NCBI RefSeq assembly: GCF_000003605.2
Contig: NW_003149276.1
Coordinates: forward strand, 96,789-143,565
DNA: 46,777 nt
Origin: Saccoglossus kowalevskii
Taxonomy: Eukaryota; Hemichordata; Enteropneusta; Harrimaniidae
Direction of reading: 5' to 3'
Shown here: positions 9,090-21,224 of the stretch, piece after piece
How the letters are laid out: each line of letters begins with the position of its first letter
How positions within the stretch are numbered: the stretch's first letter is position 1
The notes under the pieces: generated by a model
What the model was told of the DNA's origin: nothing
Databases searched by the model: none
What the model saw: only the letters and a program-made list of their open reading frames with translations
Position numbers and translations under genes: made by a program

Positions 9090-9479
9090 GTGTGTGAAAA
9101 TGAGTGGCAATGTTGTACCAATTATGTCTGTCTGCTCATTCAGTCAATTGATCACTTGTGCTCGGTAAATCTTTTCATATGATGGTAATGATATGGCTGT
9201 AAGATAAATCAGTTCAAAATATCTTGCGTTTGGTATTTGCATTGAAGTTCTAATATATCACGGCAGTTTATTTTTTTAGCTGATTATCACTTGCAATATT
9301 TTGTTCAGGTTTGGTCATTTTAGAACAATGGTAACAATTAATTACGAGTATTTTTCTTTAACCTATGATTTACCTGAGCAAATTTGTGAAGAATTAACCT
9401 AAAAAAACTGTCGCTATTTAATATTGTTTTTCACTTTACTTCTGATATTGAGGCTAATTTTCAAACAGTTACTCAAAAC

Positions 9480-9790
9480 ATTGAAATTTTTTAAAGCTTT
9501 GACTGCACTGTCCTCATCAACTTTTAACTTTTCAACTTCTTCTTAAAAACAACAAGTCTGATTGCTTTGAAAAAGGTGATATTTTCAACTTCTTTATGAA
9601 AACTGCATTGATATTACACATATAGGTACCTCAGGTGAACCTTCTCTAATTTTGATGAATATTTTTTGTCATTTTGGATAAAAAGTAATATTTTGGACTT
9701 CTTGTTGAAAAGTCAGATTGCTTTGATATTATACATATAGGTTGGGTGGACCTTTGTGTAACTCGCAAACATGATTACCTTTTTGGGTCA
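9480..9790 (+). repeat. Dispersed repeat R1, copy c (fragment)
   Basis: It carries R1 modules CAACTTCTTCTTAAAAACAA, GATTGCTTTGA, ATACACATATAGGTACCTCA-like text, CTAATTTTGATGAATATTTT and GTCATTTTGGATAAAAAGT. It lacks the AGCGGAGCTGT start and the 3' segment found in complete copies. Confidence 0.5.
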
Positions 9791-10129
9791 TGATTTTGCA
9801 TATTAAAAACCTTATTTGCATATACATTTTTCTCATTTCAGCCTCTGTAAGCAAAATTTCATTTTTTCACCACATTGTTTATGTCATACTGTACCCATAA
9901 TCCTTTGCTGGAGAATCAAAATAGTGAACCACTATAAAAAAACTAAAACTTTGACCCCTCTAAAAATTATATTGCCTAATTATTTGGTTTTTCAGTATTT
10001 TATTCACCTCCAAATTGCCGACTTCACTAAAAAATTGCTGACTTATTCTTATTCGAAAATTTCGAACAAAAAAATCTATGTGAGCTTTCTAATGGGACTT
10101 TCTCCGAAGGCGTGAATCAGAGTTTCTGA

Positions 10130-10715
10130 TTAACTGAGAGATTTTTATTTTATTGCTAATGAAAGTATATTCTATGTTTCAAATAAAAACAAACACAACT
10201 GTATTGCGTAGCAGCAAATGATCATGGTTGCGAAATACGGTCACAGTGCGTTTTACAATTGTTGATTGTTACTCAGTAGTGATAATAACAGGCAAAAAAT
10301 TAATTTGTTGAATTGTGATGAAATGCAAATAAAATTCAACTCAGTTTCATAGTAAGCGAATGATTTCGGTCGCATATAAACGTTTGATGCTGTAGATATC
10401 CGCCATTTTGTTTCTCTTGCATAAGTTCACCTAATAGGTCAAATCACTAATTAACCAATCAAAAAGCTGAATGATGTCAACGTGTTCAAATTGCCATAGC
10501 TCATTTAAATATGTTAATGTTATGGAACGCAACATGGTAGAGACTTGCTGATGTTGTAGTCCGAGCTTTTGGCTTGGATTTTGATGGGAAAACAGCCTGA
10601 TTTTTATTTCAAATAAAAAAATTAGTTGTTTTCAAAAAATAAAGTGAGCGTTTGAAGAATAATTCAACATTGTTTACAGTGATAACAGCTCATTGTCGAA
10701 ATGAAGCTTATCCAT
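10130..10715 (+). repeat. Dispersed repeat R5, plus-strand copy
   Basis: About 580 bp here matches the reverse complement of 28715-29330. Shared landmarks in order are GAAAGTATATTCT, GCAAATGATCATGGT-like text, GATTGTTACTCAGTAGTGAT, TGATTTCGGTCGCATATAAA, ATATCCGCCAT, CATTTAAATATGTTAATGT, TTTTGATGGGAAAAC and CTCATTGTCGAAA. There is no long frame. It is probably a non-autonomous mobile element; termini and class are not determined. Confidence 0.6.
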
Positions 10716-11399
10716 TCACGCTAGTCACAATAAACATCGTACCAGTTTATTTTTTTTTAAATCCAATTTTATTTGTTTAATCCAAACTGCCGTTTAACGG
10801 CCCAGGGCGAATTTACAGCAGAATTTTGTCCCTCAAATAAGGGACACATTAGCTTTGGTTCCAACCGGATATATTGCACTGGGTCTGGGAGATACAAAAT
10901 GTTCCAGTTGCTAAACTTCCGTGTATCTTCTGTCCAATGGGTACCGGTACTTCGAACATTCACAAGTTTTTTCTAGGGGATGTGAGACAGCTTTCATTTT
11001 TTAAAAACTAACGAAGCACACTGTCTATCATCCACACTTTTTTCATTTGCTGATTTCTATTCTGAAAAATGTGACTGTTCGAAAATGTACCTTAATTTTG
11101 TGCTCTAAAAACATGTCAGATTTTCAACACAAATTTAAAACCGATCAAAATTTTAGAGTTTTTACGGTACATACATTTGTAATATTGACGAACAAAAAGT
11201 GATATAATAAGAAACGTGCAACCTATAATTGTGGAGCTCCTTCCTCTGGAATATTGTTTTTTGCTGGTTTCCTCCTTTAATAATATTTACTGTTTACACA
11301 AAAAATCCTTTTTAATGTACCATTTCATTTTTTGATGTTAGGATTTTACAAATAAATACTTGGGTATGTTTGTATTATATCATCTTTTCTATTTTGCAG

Positions 11400-11498
11400 G
11401 ATCGTTCATTGATCAAAGCGACATCTATCCTGAATATATGGAAGCTAGTGACAAGTTTAACAGATTGCTCTGTGATATTTCAGATGAAATAAATGATG
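11400..11498 (+). CDS. DED-like domain 2, exon A (helix 1)
   Basis: This exon has 99 bp, phase 1-1, acceptor TTCTATTTTGCAG and donor GATG|GTAAGA. It encodes GSFIDQSDIYPEYMEASD, then KFNRLLCDISDEINDG. The core differs from exon A of DED 1 by few changes (NQMLCDISDQIDDG against NRLLCDISDEINDG), so the two are recent paralogues. The partner exon lies 5.3 kb downstream at 16839. Confidence 0.75.
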
Positions 11499-12049
11499 GT
11501 AAGACATCAACTTTATATGATATTATACGCACAATAATACTAAGGATACAGAGGTATGATTATGAGGAATTGGGGTGATTTGTTTAGTGCCATTTTTATA
11601 TTTAAAAACAATTATAATAGTACTTTAATTAACCAATTCTGGCACAGCCTGAAACAGCTGGGGCCTATTGGAATTATGTGGTATTCATGGATGAATGAGG
11701 AATTGTATGACAATTTATCAGCAATGAATGGGCAGATTTAATCCAACATAAACATCACACATACTGGGTTACTCTGGGACGTTGTTTCGTTTTTAATTAA
11801 ATTCAAAAATGTTACCTCTTTTGTCGAGTGTAGAAAAAAAATAATTCATACTACACATTTCAAGACTAATGTGGTGAGGTCCAATATTGTTGGCAAATTA
11901 TATTATTGACTTTATCAAAAATTACTTTTGATATTTTATGTGTAGGCCTTCTGGATAGTTAATTTCACCATGATAACCTCAGCTGTAGCTCATGTGTGCG
12001 AATGGCAATGAGTTTGGTCTGTCTGTCAGTCATACCCAGAACAGCTACT

Positions 12050-12630
12050 AACCCTTACCAAAATCAAGTATACTGAAAGTATACCCAAGGTACGCTCTGC
12101 ATGCGTAAGTTAGGTATACTTAATGTGTACCAGAAATGAAACAACTGGTATACCTTAAGTAGTTCAGAATTGGGCACATTGATGGGTATACTTTGGGTAT
12201 ACCTCTTTGGAAGAAGTATACCTTAGGTGTATTTATTTTTATGGAAAGTATATCCTAGGTACATTTATCTCGAATAGTATACCTTTGATAAACCTCACAA
12301 AACAAACAGACAAAGAACTCAACAGGTATACTCAAATTGACTGTCCACATGCAAAGTTGGAAATAGGTACATATATGGTATACCTGAAATATACCAATTT
12401 TAAACGTTGCATGATAGCTGTGCTCAAAGGTATACCTAAAGTGTACCACTTGAACTTCAGTATTGGAAGGTACATTTTAATAAGTATATTTATCCAGAAA
12501 CAAGTTTTCAAATAAGTAGTATTTTGGTATACCTGAAGTATACTTAAATCAATTTGGTATACTTATAGTGTACCGGTACCTTTGGTATGCCAGAACAGTT
12601 TTTTATTTAGTAAGGGAATAGCTACTAATA
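12050..12630. mobile_element. GTATAC-rich element, candidate non-autonomous transposon
   Basis: More than a dozen copies of GTATAC-centred text (AGTATACC, GGTATACC, GGTATACTT and variants such as GTGTACC and GGTACA) occur on both strands within 550 bp, spaced about 20-60 bp. The stretch is bordered by an imperfect inverted pair, AGCTACTAACCCTTAC (about 12055) and GTAAGGGAATAGCTACTA (about 12608). It is non-coding. The terminal-repeat reading is inferred and approximate. Confidence 0.5.
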
Positions 12631-12699
12631 GAGTCTGTTCGTTTTAAATAACCACCATATGAACCATTCTGTCTGTATATCAAGTTAATGGATAATAGT

Positions 12700-13690
12700 C
12701 TTTTTTCAGCTCTACTGTTGACTTTGTCAAGCAGAGCTCATCATATGAGTGATTGTCCAATGACCATTGTTCGCATCAACGTTTTACTTTTTCCACTTCT
12801 TATTGAAAACAATAAGCCTGATTTGCTTTGATACTTGGTGTATATGTATCTCAGGTACACCTCACTTAGATTTTTTCATTTCATGATGATATCTTCAATT
12901 TTATAACTTTTGTGAATATTTTTTTGTGATTTTTGGTAAAAAGTGATATTTATATAGTCCAATTGCTTGATATTATACATATAGCTACCTCAGGTAGACC
13001 TCTCTCAGATTAGTTCATTTTGTGATGATATCTTCAATTTTCTAATTTTGGTGAATATTTTTTGCGATTTTTGTTATAAAGTGATATTTATATAGTCCAA
13101 TTGCATGATATTATACATATAGGTACCTCAGGTAGACCTCTCTCAGATTAGTTCATTTTGTGATGATATCTTCAATTTTCTAATTTTGATGAGTATTTTT
13201 GTCATTTTTGGTAAAAAGTGATATTTTTTGACTTCATGTTGAAAACCACAAGTCTGATTGCTTTGATATTCTACATATAGACACTTCAAATGGACCTTTT
13301 CCAGATTTGTTTATTTTGTGACGATATACTGTGGAATACTTTATTTTCGCTGGAATTAATTTTCGCTGAAAAGGCTTTTTGGACGTTTTGCTTGGAATTT
13401 ATTTTCACTGATTTTTCATGAGTTTAATGTGAAATACAGGAAAAAAAAGTATATTCGCTGGATTTTATTTTCAAGGAATCATCCCTTCAGCGAAAATAGC
13501 GAAAATAAATTCCAAGCAAAAATAAAGTATTCTACAGTACTCAATTCTCTAATTTTGATAAATATTTTTGCCATATTTGGTAAAAGTGATTTTTATATAG
13601 TGCAATTGGTTTGATATTATACATATAGGTACCTCAGGTAGACCTCTCTCAGATTAGTTCATTTTGTTGTGATATCTTCAATTCTCTCAT
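12700..13690 (+). repeat. Dispersed repeat R1, copy d, expanded tandemly
   Basis: After the R1 start (CAGCTCTACTGTTGAC, GCAGAGCTCATCAT) the inner module is repeated about five times at 120-150 bp: ATTATACATATAGGTACCTC, GTAGACCTCTCTCAGATTAG, TCATTTTGTGATGATATCTT, CTAATTTTG and GTGATATTTATATAG. The later copies are nearly identical, so the expansion is fairly recent. A MITE interrupts one module at 13326-13540. Confidence 0.6.
13326..13540. mobile_element. MITE nested in repeat R1
   Basis: The left end TACTGTGGAATACTTTATTT is matched by the complement of the right end AATAAAGTATTCTACAGTA. Complementarity extends about 35 bp inward (TTCGCTGGAATT on the left, AATTCCAAGC on the right). The interior repeats TTTTCGCTG text. 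The element splits the R1 sequence GATATCTTCAATTTTCTAAT, giving an empty-site comparison within this window. A TA target, as in Tc1/mariner relatives, fits but is not proved. Confidence 0.7.
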
Positions 13691-14169
13691 TGAGATGTGC
13701 ATTGCTAACAGCGGATCTATATCCTACAGGCTGCTTATTTGTAAGCCTGATATGCCTCAGGCAGGCATTGTAGTGAACTTTAAGCCATTTTGGTCAAAGG
13801 TTTTTTTTTGATGATGGATTAATTTTACCAATCCAATGATCAGAGTCTGAACCAGAAATTAAGTGAGGTACTGACTTTTAATTCTATACCTTCTTTTTGC
13901 AAGCAAGTTATGTTTTGTTAAGGGAATACTGCACCTAAAAATATTTTATCACCAAAAAGTGTGCAGACATACAAAAAATGTATTTGTGTTTTGATGAGTG
14001 GTTGAAATATTTAATATGAACAAGGCACTTCATTGGGTAATTTAGTAACTACTTAGCTATACCAGCTGGTGGTGGGTCTGTAGTCTTGATGGAGGTTTTT
14101 CGGATGCCTTCTCAAAAAACGCTGATCCTTTTGACTTGATTGTTGTTGTGAACTACATGTATAACACTA

Positions 14170-14720
14170 TTTGGTCATAATGACCTCATAATATGCATAA
14201 ATGTTGTATCTGTTGCACTGTAAAGGGAAAGAACAAAAACACTCATTTAGACAGATATGTGTACAGTGCTGATATTGATGGTCCACATGTATAGGATTGA
14301 CCTGTCAGATTTGTTCATTTTGTGGTGATATCTTCAATTGTCTATTTTGGCGAATAATATTATCTACTTGTTCTTGACAGGTACCAGACTAGTTGCTTTC
14401 ATACTCAGTGTGTAGATACCTTGGGTGGACCTTTGTCAGATTTGGTCATTTCGTGGTGAATATTCTTTTTTCAATTTTGGTAAAAATGCTATTTTTGACT
14501 TCTTCTTGAAATCTACTCAATTGCTTTGATACTTGGTATGTTGATACCTTTGGCAGACCTGGGTCAGATTTGGTTATTTTGTGGAGATATCTTTAATTTT
14601 CTATTTTTAGCAAATACTTTTACATTTTGGGTGAAAAAACTACCTGCTTGCTTGGTATGTTCTTACCCTTGGTTGACCTCTCTCAGATTTGTCCTTGGTG
14701 ATATCTTCAATTCACTATTT
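14170..14720 (+). repeat. R3 fragment and R1 copy e
   Basis: At 14173-14230 a short R3 piece (GGTCATAATGACCTCATAAT, ATGCATAAATGTTG) precedes R1 modules. From 14265, GTGCTGATATTGATGGTCC, TTTGTTCATTTTGTGGTGAT and TTGCTTTGATACTTGGTAT occur about three times at 140-160 bp spacing. It is non-coding. Confidence 0.5.
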
Positions 14721-15409
14721 TAAGCAAATAACAAGTATGAAGTTGATAACAATTGCCAACAATCATGTATACCACCATGGCTGTGGTATATACTAGTACT
14801 TTGTTCCGAGGAAGGCACTTTACAAAAACAGTGGAGCTGCATGATATCTCAAGAACTGCTAATCAAATTCATTACAACTGGATAGAAATAATGCTAGACT
14901 TGATAAGGTTCTGCTAGAAATAAACTAAATCTAAATCTGGAAATCTATTAGTCAAGTTACTCAGTTTGGTCATCAAGTATGTTATATATTTTTTCAACAT
15001 ATTCTTGCTTCGGGCGAATGCATTAATTTGAATATGACAAGAGGTGTATTTGATTGCTGTGTGCAAGGCACACAATGGGAGTCATTGCAGTTTATTTCAT
15101 CTGTGTAGGTATCTGTATTTTTGGATGTCTGTATATGTTTGTCTGTTCCATCAAATACCAATCATTAGGGTTTCCTAAAATCAGGCACACAGGTCATATG
15201 ACCTGGTAGCAATCTTTAGTTTTTAGAGAGCCGTTTTAGAGAAAAAGATTTTAGAGTGATCATTTCACATATTTTTTTTGCTCCTCAATGAATCATGGGG
15301 AAAGAGAGAGGTTCCCTAGTATGATCTATATATACTGAATGTAAATGCACTTATGCAGGGAAATTCTATTTGTAATTTTTGTTTTCAATTGAAAGTTCAT
15401 TCATTCTAG

Positions 15410-15790
15410 AAACAGTGATGGGGGGGGGGTCTTGTAATATGCATAATTATAATATCTCAAGCACTGTTGCAGATAGGGACATGCAACCAGTTTTATAGTA
15501 AAGGGAAGTGACACGTGATTTGTCTGAAATATGACCATATATGGTCAGGTGACCTCATTAATATGCATAACTGTCATTTCTCAAGCACTGTTGTAAATAT
15601 AAACGTACAACCATCACTCTAATGGAGGTATTGGACAACAGTAATAAAACATATCAAATGACCATATATGGTCATGTCACTTCATTAATATGCATGACTG
15701 TAATATTTCATTCGCCATTGTGTATAGGGAGATGCAAACAGTGCTATCAGGGTATACAGCAAATATGCCAAGTGTCATTGGTCAAAAGGG
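15410..15790 (+). repeat. Tandem repeat R3 with palindromic CArG-like cores
   Basis: Three diverged units of about 125 bp share TTAATATGCATAACTGT, ATTTCTCAAGCACTGTTGTA and GACATGCAACC-type text. Two carry the perfect 16-bp palindrome TGACCATATATGGTCA (15532-15547 and 15659-15674), whose core CCATATATGG matches the CC(A/T)6GG consensus of serum response factor sites. A regulatory role is not supported, since the motif belongs to a repeat. A run of ten G lies at about 15420. Confidence 0.55.
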
Positions 15791-16838
15791 CTTGAAACCT
15801 GGTCATTACTGCTATACAGCTATATTTATATTTTATGATGCTTTGTGACTATGCACAGACCTTTAATTGAAAATTCTAAATTATAAAACGCAAATCTTAC
15901 TTTAGTGCTGTTAACTAGGTAGAGCATTGTCATTACATTTCTCATTATGCACTGGGAATTTTGAAGCTACGATTTAAGTGAGACTATACCTTGTCCCTGT
16001 TCGACACACAATTAACATAAGGTCATATTTCAGAGCCCTTTACACTAAATCCACTTAATAATTTATGCGGGCCACATGCTCATGCAGCAGTTTAGTGCTG
16101 CCATCCAGGCGTGCATAATTGTGAATGATAATTGTTTTTTTATATTAGATCTAACATCTTCCTTTTTGGCATATTACTATATTTCTGAAGGCTATCACAG
16201 TAATAATACATGCATATGTTTACTTGTTGGGATAAGTTTGTAATAAATATTTATAGTAGCAAATTTCATTGGGTGAGCCTGGCTGCAAAATAATTAATTA
16301 ACAACTGGATACAACTATGGGTGTGAGCAAACCTTAACTGACACTGCAAATTGTATATTTTCAAAAATACAGTATGTATGTTACTCACTTGGTATATGGT
16401 CATGTTTGACTTATTTCCCTCTCATGAAAACATTGTCACACACTGGAGACCTGCACTTTACTTGCGTTTGGATACAAAAAATGCATACCATGTGACCATG
16501 TATTACATTGCAAATTTTGTTAATACTAGATTTGTTTATTATTCACTCTTAATTCCCGATCATACACTACAAATTCATTAAGAAACAATTCACCTGGTCA
16601 CATGAATAGTTATTTGATTGCATATATTTTACATGTAGCAATATATGTCTATGATGATTCAATTTTTGATGAAATAAAAAGTGACAGACTTGCATTCATC
16701 TTGCTGTTTTGGTCATATTATTTTATTTTAGCATGGATAACATGTTCCCTAATTGCAACAATGACTGTGTCATTGATAATGACTTGTCTATTTAATAATG
16801 TACCTCTTTTGATTGTGCTATAAATCATTTTTTCACAG

Positions 16839-17048
16839 AAAAACTTCAAAATTTGAAAAGTCGTTGCGAAACAATTATACCAGAGGGCAAAAGGGCAAAA
16901 CTGAAAAGAGTATATGACGTGTTTATGGAGTTATGCCTGAGGAAGCAAATAACACACAGTAACACACGTTATCTGGAAAAATGTCTAACAGAAATTAAGG
17001 AGGGAAGGATGCTTGAAAAAGTGCACATGTATCACAGAATGATAAAAG
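16839..17048 (+). CDS. DED-like domain 2, exon B (helices 2-6)
   Basis: This exon has 210 bp, phase 1-1, acceptor TTTTTTCACAG and donor AAAG|GTGAGT. It encodes EKLQNLKSRCETIIPEGKR, then VYDVFMELCLRKQITHSN and YLEKCLTEIKEGRMLEKVHM. Its start (LQNLKSRCETIIP) parallels LKTLKERCGDNIP of DED 1. The C-terminal motif is G-R-M-L, again without the Asp of R-x-D-L. Two basic residues (R-K) sit in the helix 3-4 loop, a position also charged in DED 3. Confidence 0.77.
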
Positions 17049-17778
17049 GTGAGTATATTTTACACTTTGTTTTGCCCTTTATACTTTATTCACTATTCAC
17101 CATAAAGCCTGCCGTCTGGTTCAACTCTGGTCATTCATGAGTATTTACGACCGAATTTCTGGAAATGTAGCTTTTACAACTAAATACATGTTCAACATGA
17201 TCACCTTCTTGCATTTCTCCCGAAGTGCATGTGCCAAATCATGCATTTGCTTGGGTCCATGCTATACGCTTTTGGATCCTCAGATATAAATGCCTGTGCA
17301 AACAGCAGCGAGAAGCAGCCACCAGTTTGAAAAATAGTGTGGGTGTGTACTGCAGTATGTTTTAATACTTATTTGAGAAACCACATCCCACTTACCTCTG
17401 GTTTTCGATTGACGACAATGTTAAAATGATAAACAAAGTCTTTAAAAGTTTGAAATTATCCTGACATTTGGTATGTAATATCTATGGTGAGAATTTATGA
17501 GAAAACTAAAATACTCTTACTATGCCACCTTTTGATTGTTCCAACATTTCTATTATATTGTAATTAGTTGTGATTAGTCACATCTCTAAATTTAGCACAT
17601 GGAATCTATAGATTGCCATAGTAATCAGTAATTTCTGTAATATTAATATTATTGAGTGAAAGGCACAAAGGCTAACTAAAGATACCTCAGTGAAGTCAAG
17701 TCTGTTCCTCTTGATATTTTACTTTAACATAATCAAAATGTTATGCTTTCGTTTGGTAACAATTTATATATTTTACAG
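17049..17778. other. Intron between DED 2 and DED 3, nothing recognised
   Basis: This 730-bp intron runs from donor AAAG|GTGAGT to acceptor TATATTTTACAG. It is AT-rich, lacks the repeat families seen elsewhere and carries no exon. Confidence 0.5.
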
Positions 17779-17877
17779 GAATCCCTGAAAGCTCAGACAA
17801 CATAATTTCTGGCTATGAAGAAGCTTACCCACAGTTTGATGAAATGATTTGGACCATTTCAACTGAAATAAACAAAG
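17779..17877 (+). CDS. DED-like domain 3, exon A (helix 1)
   Basis: This exon has 99 bp, phase 1-1, acceptor ATATATTTTACAG and donor AAAG|GTGAGC. It encodes GIPESSDNIISGYEEAYP, then QFDEMIWTISTEINKG. The F-x2-hydrophobic-hydrophobic helix 1 pattern of DED 1 and DED 2 is kept, although the Leu-Cys-Asp core is replaced by Ile-Trp-Thr. The partner exon lies 5.5 kb downstream, beyond DIRS copy A. Confidence 0.7.
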
Positions 17878-17959
17878 GTGAGCTTAACACCCATCAATAC
17901 TTTCTATTTCACTGTAGCTGGACCAAGAACACTAAATCGAGCAGTATATGATCAGTGTT

Positions 17960-18430
17960 CATGATGACAGAGCGGAGCTGTTCATATAGATGAATGTCTG
18001 TTGTTCGTCATCTATTGTCCATCAATAATTGCATTTTCAACTTCTTGAAAACTACCAGCTCAATTGCTTTGATACTTGGTTTAAGTATGTCCCTTGCGTA
18101 GACTTATGTCATACTTGTTCGTTTTGTGGTGATATCTTAAATTATCTATTTTTAACAAATATTTTTGTAATTTTGGGTAAAAAATGCTATTTTTTGAAAA
18201 CTAACCGCTCAACTGCTTGAACACAGTCTGATTGCTGTGATATTCGAGGTGCACACCATTTTTGTTTGATAGCTAGTGTTAAATTGACATGTTCTCAACA
18301 GCCAGAACCAAACTACTTTTTTGTGGGATAACTGCGATGTCTTAAGGGTGTGTGTATTGCTCGACATGGCTACCATTATGTTCTTGTAGGACCGCAGAGA
18401 TATTTAGATCACCAGGTCCCTTGTTTTACA
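17960..18430 (+). repeat. Dispersed repeat R1, copy f, near complete
   Basis: It starts GACAGAGCGGAGCTGTTCAT and has TTTTCAACTTCTTGAAAAC, CTCAATTGCTTTGATACTTG, TTCGTTTTGTGGTGATATCT, then TTGACATGTTCTCAACAGCC, GGGTGTGTGTATTGCTCGAC and CATGGCTACCATTATGTTC. It ends ATCACCAGGTCCCTTGTTTT. Copy g at 23740 has the same order throughout. Confidence 0.65.
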
Positions 18431-20039
18431 AATTGTGTACATTTATCTCAGACAAACTCATCCAATTTTTTTTTTAAATTTGGCATAAAATTTGTCATCA
18501 ACTGTGTTTACTACATCACCTACCCGAAAATCCGTGGAAATAATAAATTTCATTTATTACTTGTTAGGCTTAATTACAGATTACAGCCCCAAACAGAACA
18601 ACTAGAGAATATACACGGGTCCAAAACAAACACCCTTGGATAGTATTCTTTATAAAAAAGGCCCCGCCTAAGGGGTCACCCACAGGGCGATAATGCACCA
18701 GAGGCCCACCAGTTACCTAATTTTGTTTTGTTCCGCTGTCTGATGGTTACGTAATTTTGCTACTGCGGGATTTATCGTACAAAAAAAATTGCAGATTACA
18801 GATTTCTGATTGAGCCTCTAGAAATCTAGTGGTGATCGACTCCGACAATCAACGTCATTATGGTAAAGGCTTTCCTTATTAGGAGCCCCTGTTGGAGTCC
18901 CTGCTCAATGTAGCGGGATCAATGAGACAAGACCTTCAAAACCGTTTATCTTTGAGGTGACGGGGATATCGGTCGATAACTTGGAAACACCGGCGATGTA
19001 ACTTTCTCCCAATGTCCTGTTCGATGTTATCGAGTCAGGTAAACACCGTTCCACCGCTTTTGCTAGGGGATTGGAGTTGCCTGTCACCATGATTACCGAT
19101 GTCAGTAAACAGCATTCAATCCACCAAGACTTCATCGGTACTGACGCAGCCTGAGCTGCTTGCACGAACAAGCCTTCCCTTACCGGTACTAGTCAAGTTG
19201 AAGAGATGGCTTGGAAGGCATGGATGTTTAATCTGGCCTCAAAAGTCAACTCCCTTCTGCAGTCACAGGATATGACGAAGGAGGACCTGGGGGGATGAGA
19301 TACTACCTGTTCCTCCTCCGCCAGGGCTAGGGTCAGATGTGTCCCATCCCCCCAGTGACTGATCCTGGATTGGGTCGGTCTTGTCCCATGTCTCCTCATT
19401 GGGGCTACGCAAACCGGGTCCCTGATTTGGGTTACTCGTTCAGTGCCACAGCCTTCTCCACGGGTTCCCTGCCTCGATTCTGATACTCATGCCTTTGTTA
19501 AGGCGGGTTACTTAGATCGGGAAGGCCATGTTGCCTGGTCATTTCACCAGCACCAGAGCCTGTATGTGTATCAGGCACTGCGGGCATAATTTAAACCCAT
19601 CAAATTTGTAGAATGGGTCTTCTTTGTTAGAGCGTTAGCTCACCCTTTTAAGTTCTAACCGGCTGAGTGCTAAGCAACGAACTACGATCCTCAGGCAGTT
19701 GGACCAGTTTTGCATAGAGAGTCGCTAAATGCGATGTCCTGCAAGTATATACTGACCGCTTTGCAAGGAGTGGTTTCAGTTGAGCGAGAGGCAATACTGA
19801 GTCAGTGCGCCTACCCTACTCTAGCGGGAGACGAGTTTGATCACCTGCAGAGAGGGCCTTGGGGGCCAACTCGTTAATGGCCCACTTAGCTGATGCGGTG
19901 GTCATTAATATTATTCTTGTTGGCTAGGGCTGTTTGCCCTTTTTCTGCTGACAGTTTGCAGTAAAACCGCAGGACAGATCAGGCATACATCCCATGCTTT
20001 TTGACCAGCCAGCAAGGATCTAAAGCGCTCGTTGTCGCC

Positions 20040-20640
20040 TTCTAAGGGGCAGAAGAAGACCGGTAGCAGGAAGTGTCAGAAAAGGTCCAAGAACGTGGCC
20101 CTTGTGGTAGGAAGTTCTGGCATTTCCGGGGTCCAGGGAGCCACAAAGTCTCGTTAAAGGCTTCACCAGCTGCTTGGGCATATATGGTGGTAGGACTCTG
20201 GGTTCCTCCCTCCGGAGTCCTCGGGCTCAGCCTCCCCATCTTCGACCTCCTACGCTGGGGGCTGGAGTTCGGAGAGCTGTACATTGTAGCTCTGAACCCC
20301 TGTCCGCTCTTCCCCGTCGGATCACGCCTCAGCAGCACACCAGCTTGGCGCAGGAGAGTTTCTGACCCCTTGATGCTCGCAGTAGAGTCTTGGGGTGGGG
20401 GTGGTGTAACAAAGCGCTCTCCGGTCTCCTACCCCTCTGAAACCTCATTCCCCCTTTGGTCTGCTACCGAGGGACGAGGTCAAGGCGGGGATGACCCGGC
20501 AGGAAGTAGCCAGGCTTTTGGAGAGAAGGGCGGTACATCTTGTGAAGAACCCCATTTAAATGGTTCTATTCTCACATGCTTCTTGTTTCCAAGAGTTGGG
20601 GGGTTGGCGTCCTCAGGTGGCTGAACGGGTTTGTGGAGCG
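20040..20640 (+). pseudogene. DIRS copy A, end of gag-like ORF and start of polymerase region, degenerate
   Basis: It is nucleotide-collinear with 35190-35790 of copy B and 40710-41310 of copy C. The open 183-codon frame at 20073-20624 mixes the ancestral frames and is not a protein in itself. After it the sequence leaves the polymerase and the catalytic core is missing. Confidence 0.55.
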
Positions 20641-21224
20641 GAGCACTTGCACTTAGCGCAACCGCTCCTCCATGAGTTGGCCCTTTTCTTTTAATAATAT
20701 TATCAAGTCCAACCCCATATCATCCCGCAACCTAGTTTTTTCTGGCTATGCAGTTCGAAACAGAACAAGTGCTTGTCCGTAGTGTTGTACAGCTAGAGGG
20801 GGGGGACGTATTTCTCCATATGTTGAAGCCAGTGGAGGAGAATCACTTTTGGTGACTGGAACTGAGTGGAGCTATGGCTATGGCTAGGTCTGCTTGATAA
20901 TCACCATATGCCAAGCTTCTGACGTGCGTGCCACTGCTCACGGAGACAAGCGCATTTGCCATGGCGCTCTTTTGATCTCTGAGAGTCCCATAGACGCTTA
21001 CGCATTTCCACCCTTCAAACGAGGCACTAAGTGTTGGAGAAACTGTGACTTGAGCCCACCTGCCTTATGTTAATGGTGGCGCCCAATTGGCCAGGAAGGT
21101 CTGCTGGACCTTCTAGTCGAGTCCCCAGGGGAGTTGCCCGATCTTCCGGATCTGTTGTCCCAGCCGAACGGCACTCTCCTGTTCAGCCCCGCATTGTTCC
21201 ATCTTCATGCGTAGAGTACATCGT

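Larger units (their letters stand above)
9090..11399. other. Intron between DED 1 and DED 2
   Basis: It holds R1 modules (9480-9790) and repeat R5 (10130-10715), annotated separately. The rest is AT-rich. I found no further DED half-exon, which would show as a phase-1 segment ending in a Cys/Ile-Ser-Asp-Glu-Ile pattern. Confidence 0.5.
11499..16838. other. 5.3-kb intron splitting DED 2
   Basis: It is almost wholly repeats: a GTATAC-rich element (12050-12630), R1 modules (12700-13690, 14265-14720), a nested MITE (13326-13540) and R3 units (15410-15790). The stretches 11500-12040, 13700-14170 and 15800-16830 are AT-rich without anything I can name. Open frames at 11556, 16351 and 16602 show no domain. 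Confidence 0.5.

Noticed and set aside
15532-15674. Annotation of the two CArG-like palindromes as regulatory sites
   Set aside because: They belong to a tandem repeat and have no other supporting evidence, so they are noted as a finding only.
20073-20624. 183-codon open frame in DIRS copy A
   Set aside because: Comparison with copy B shows it changes between ancestral frames, and its sequence has no domain.
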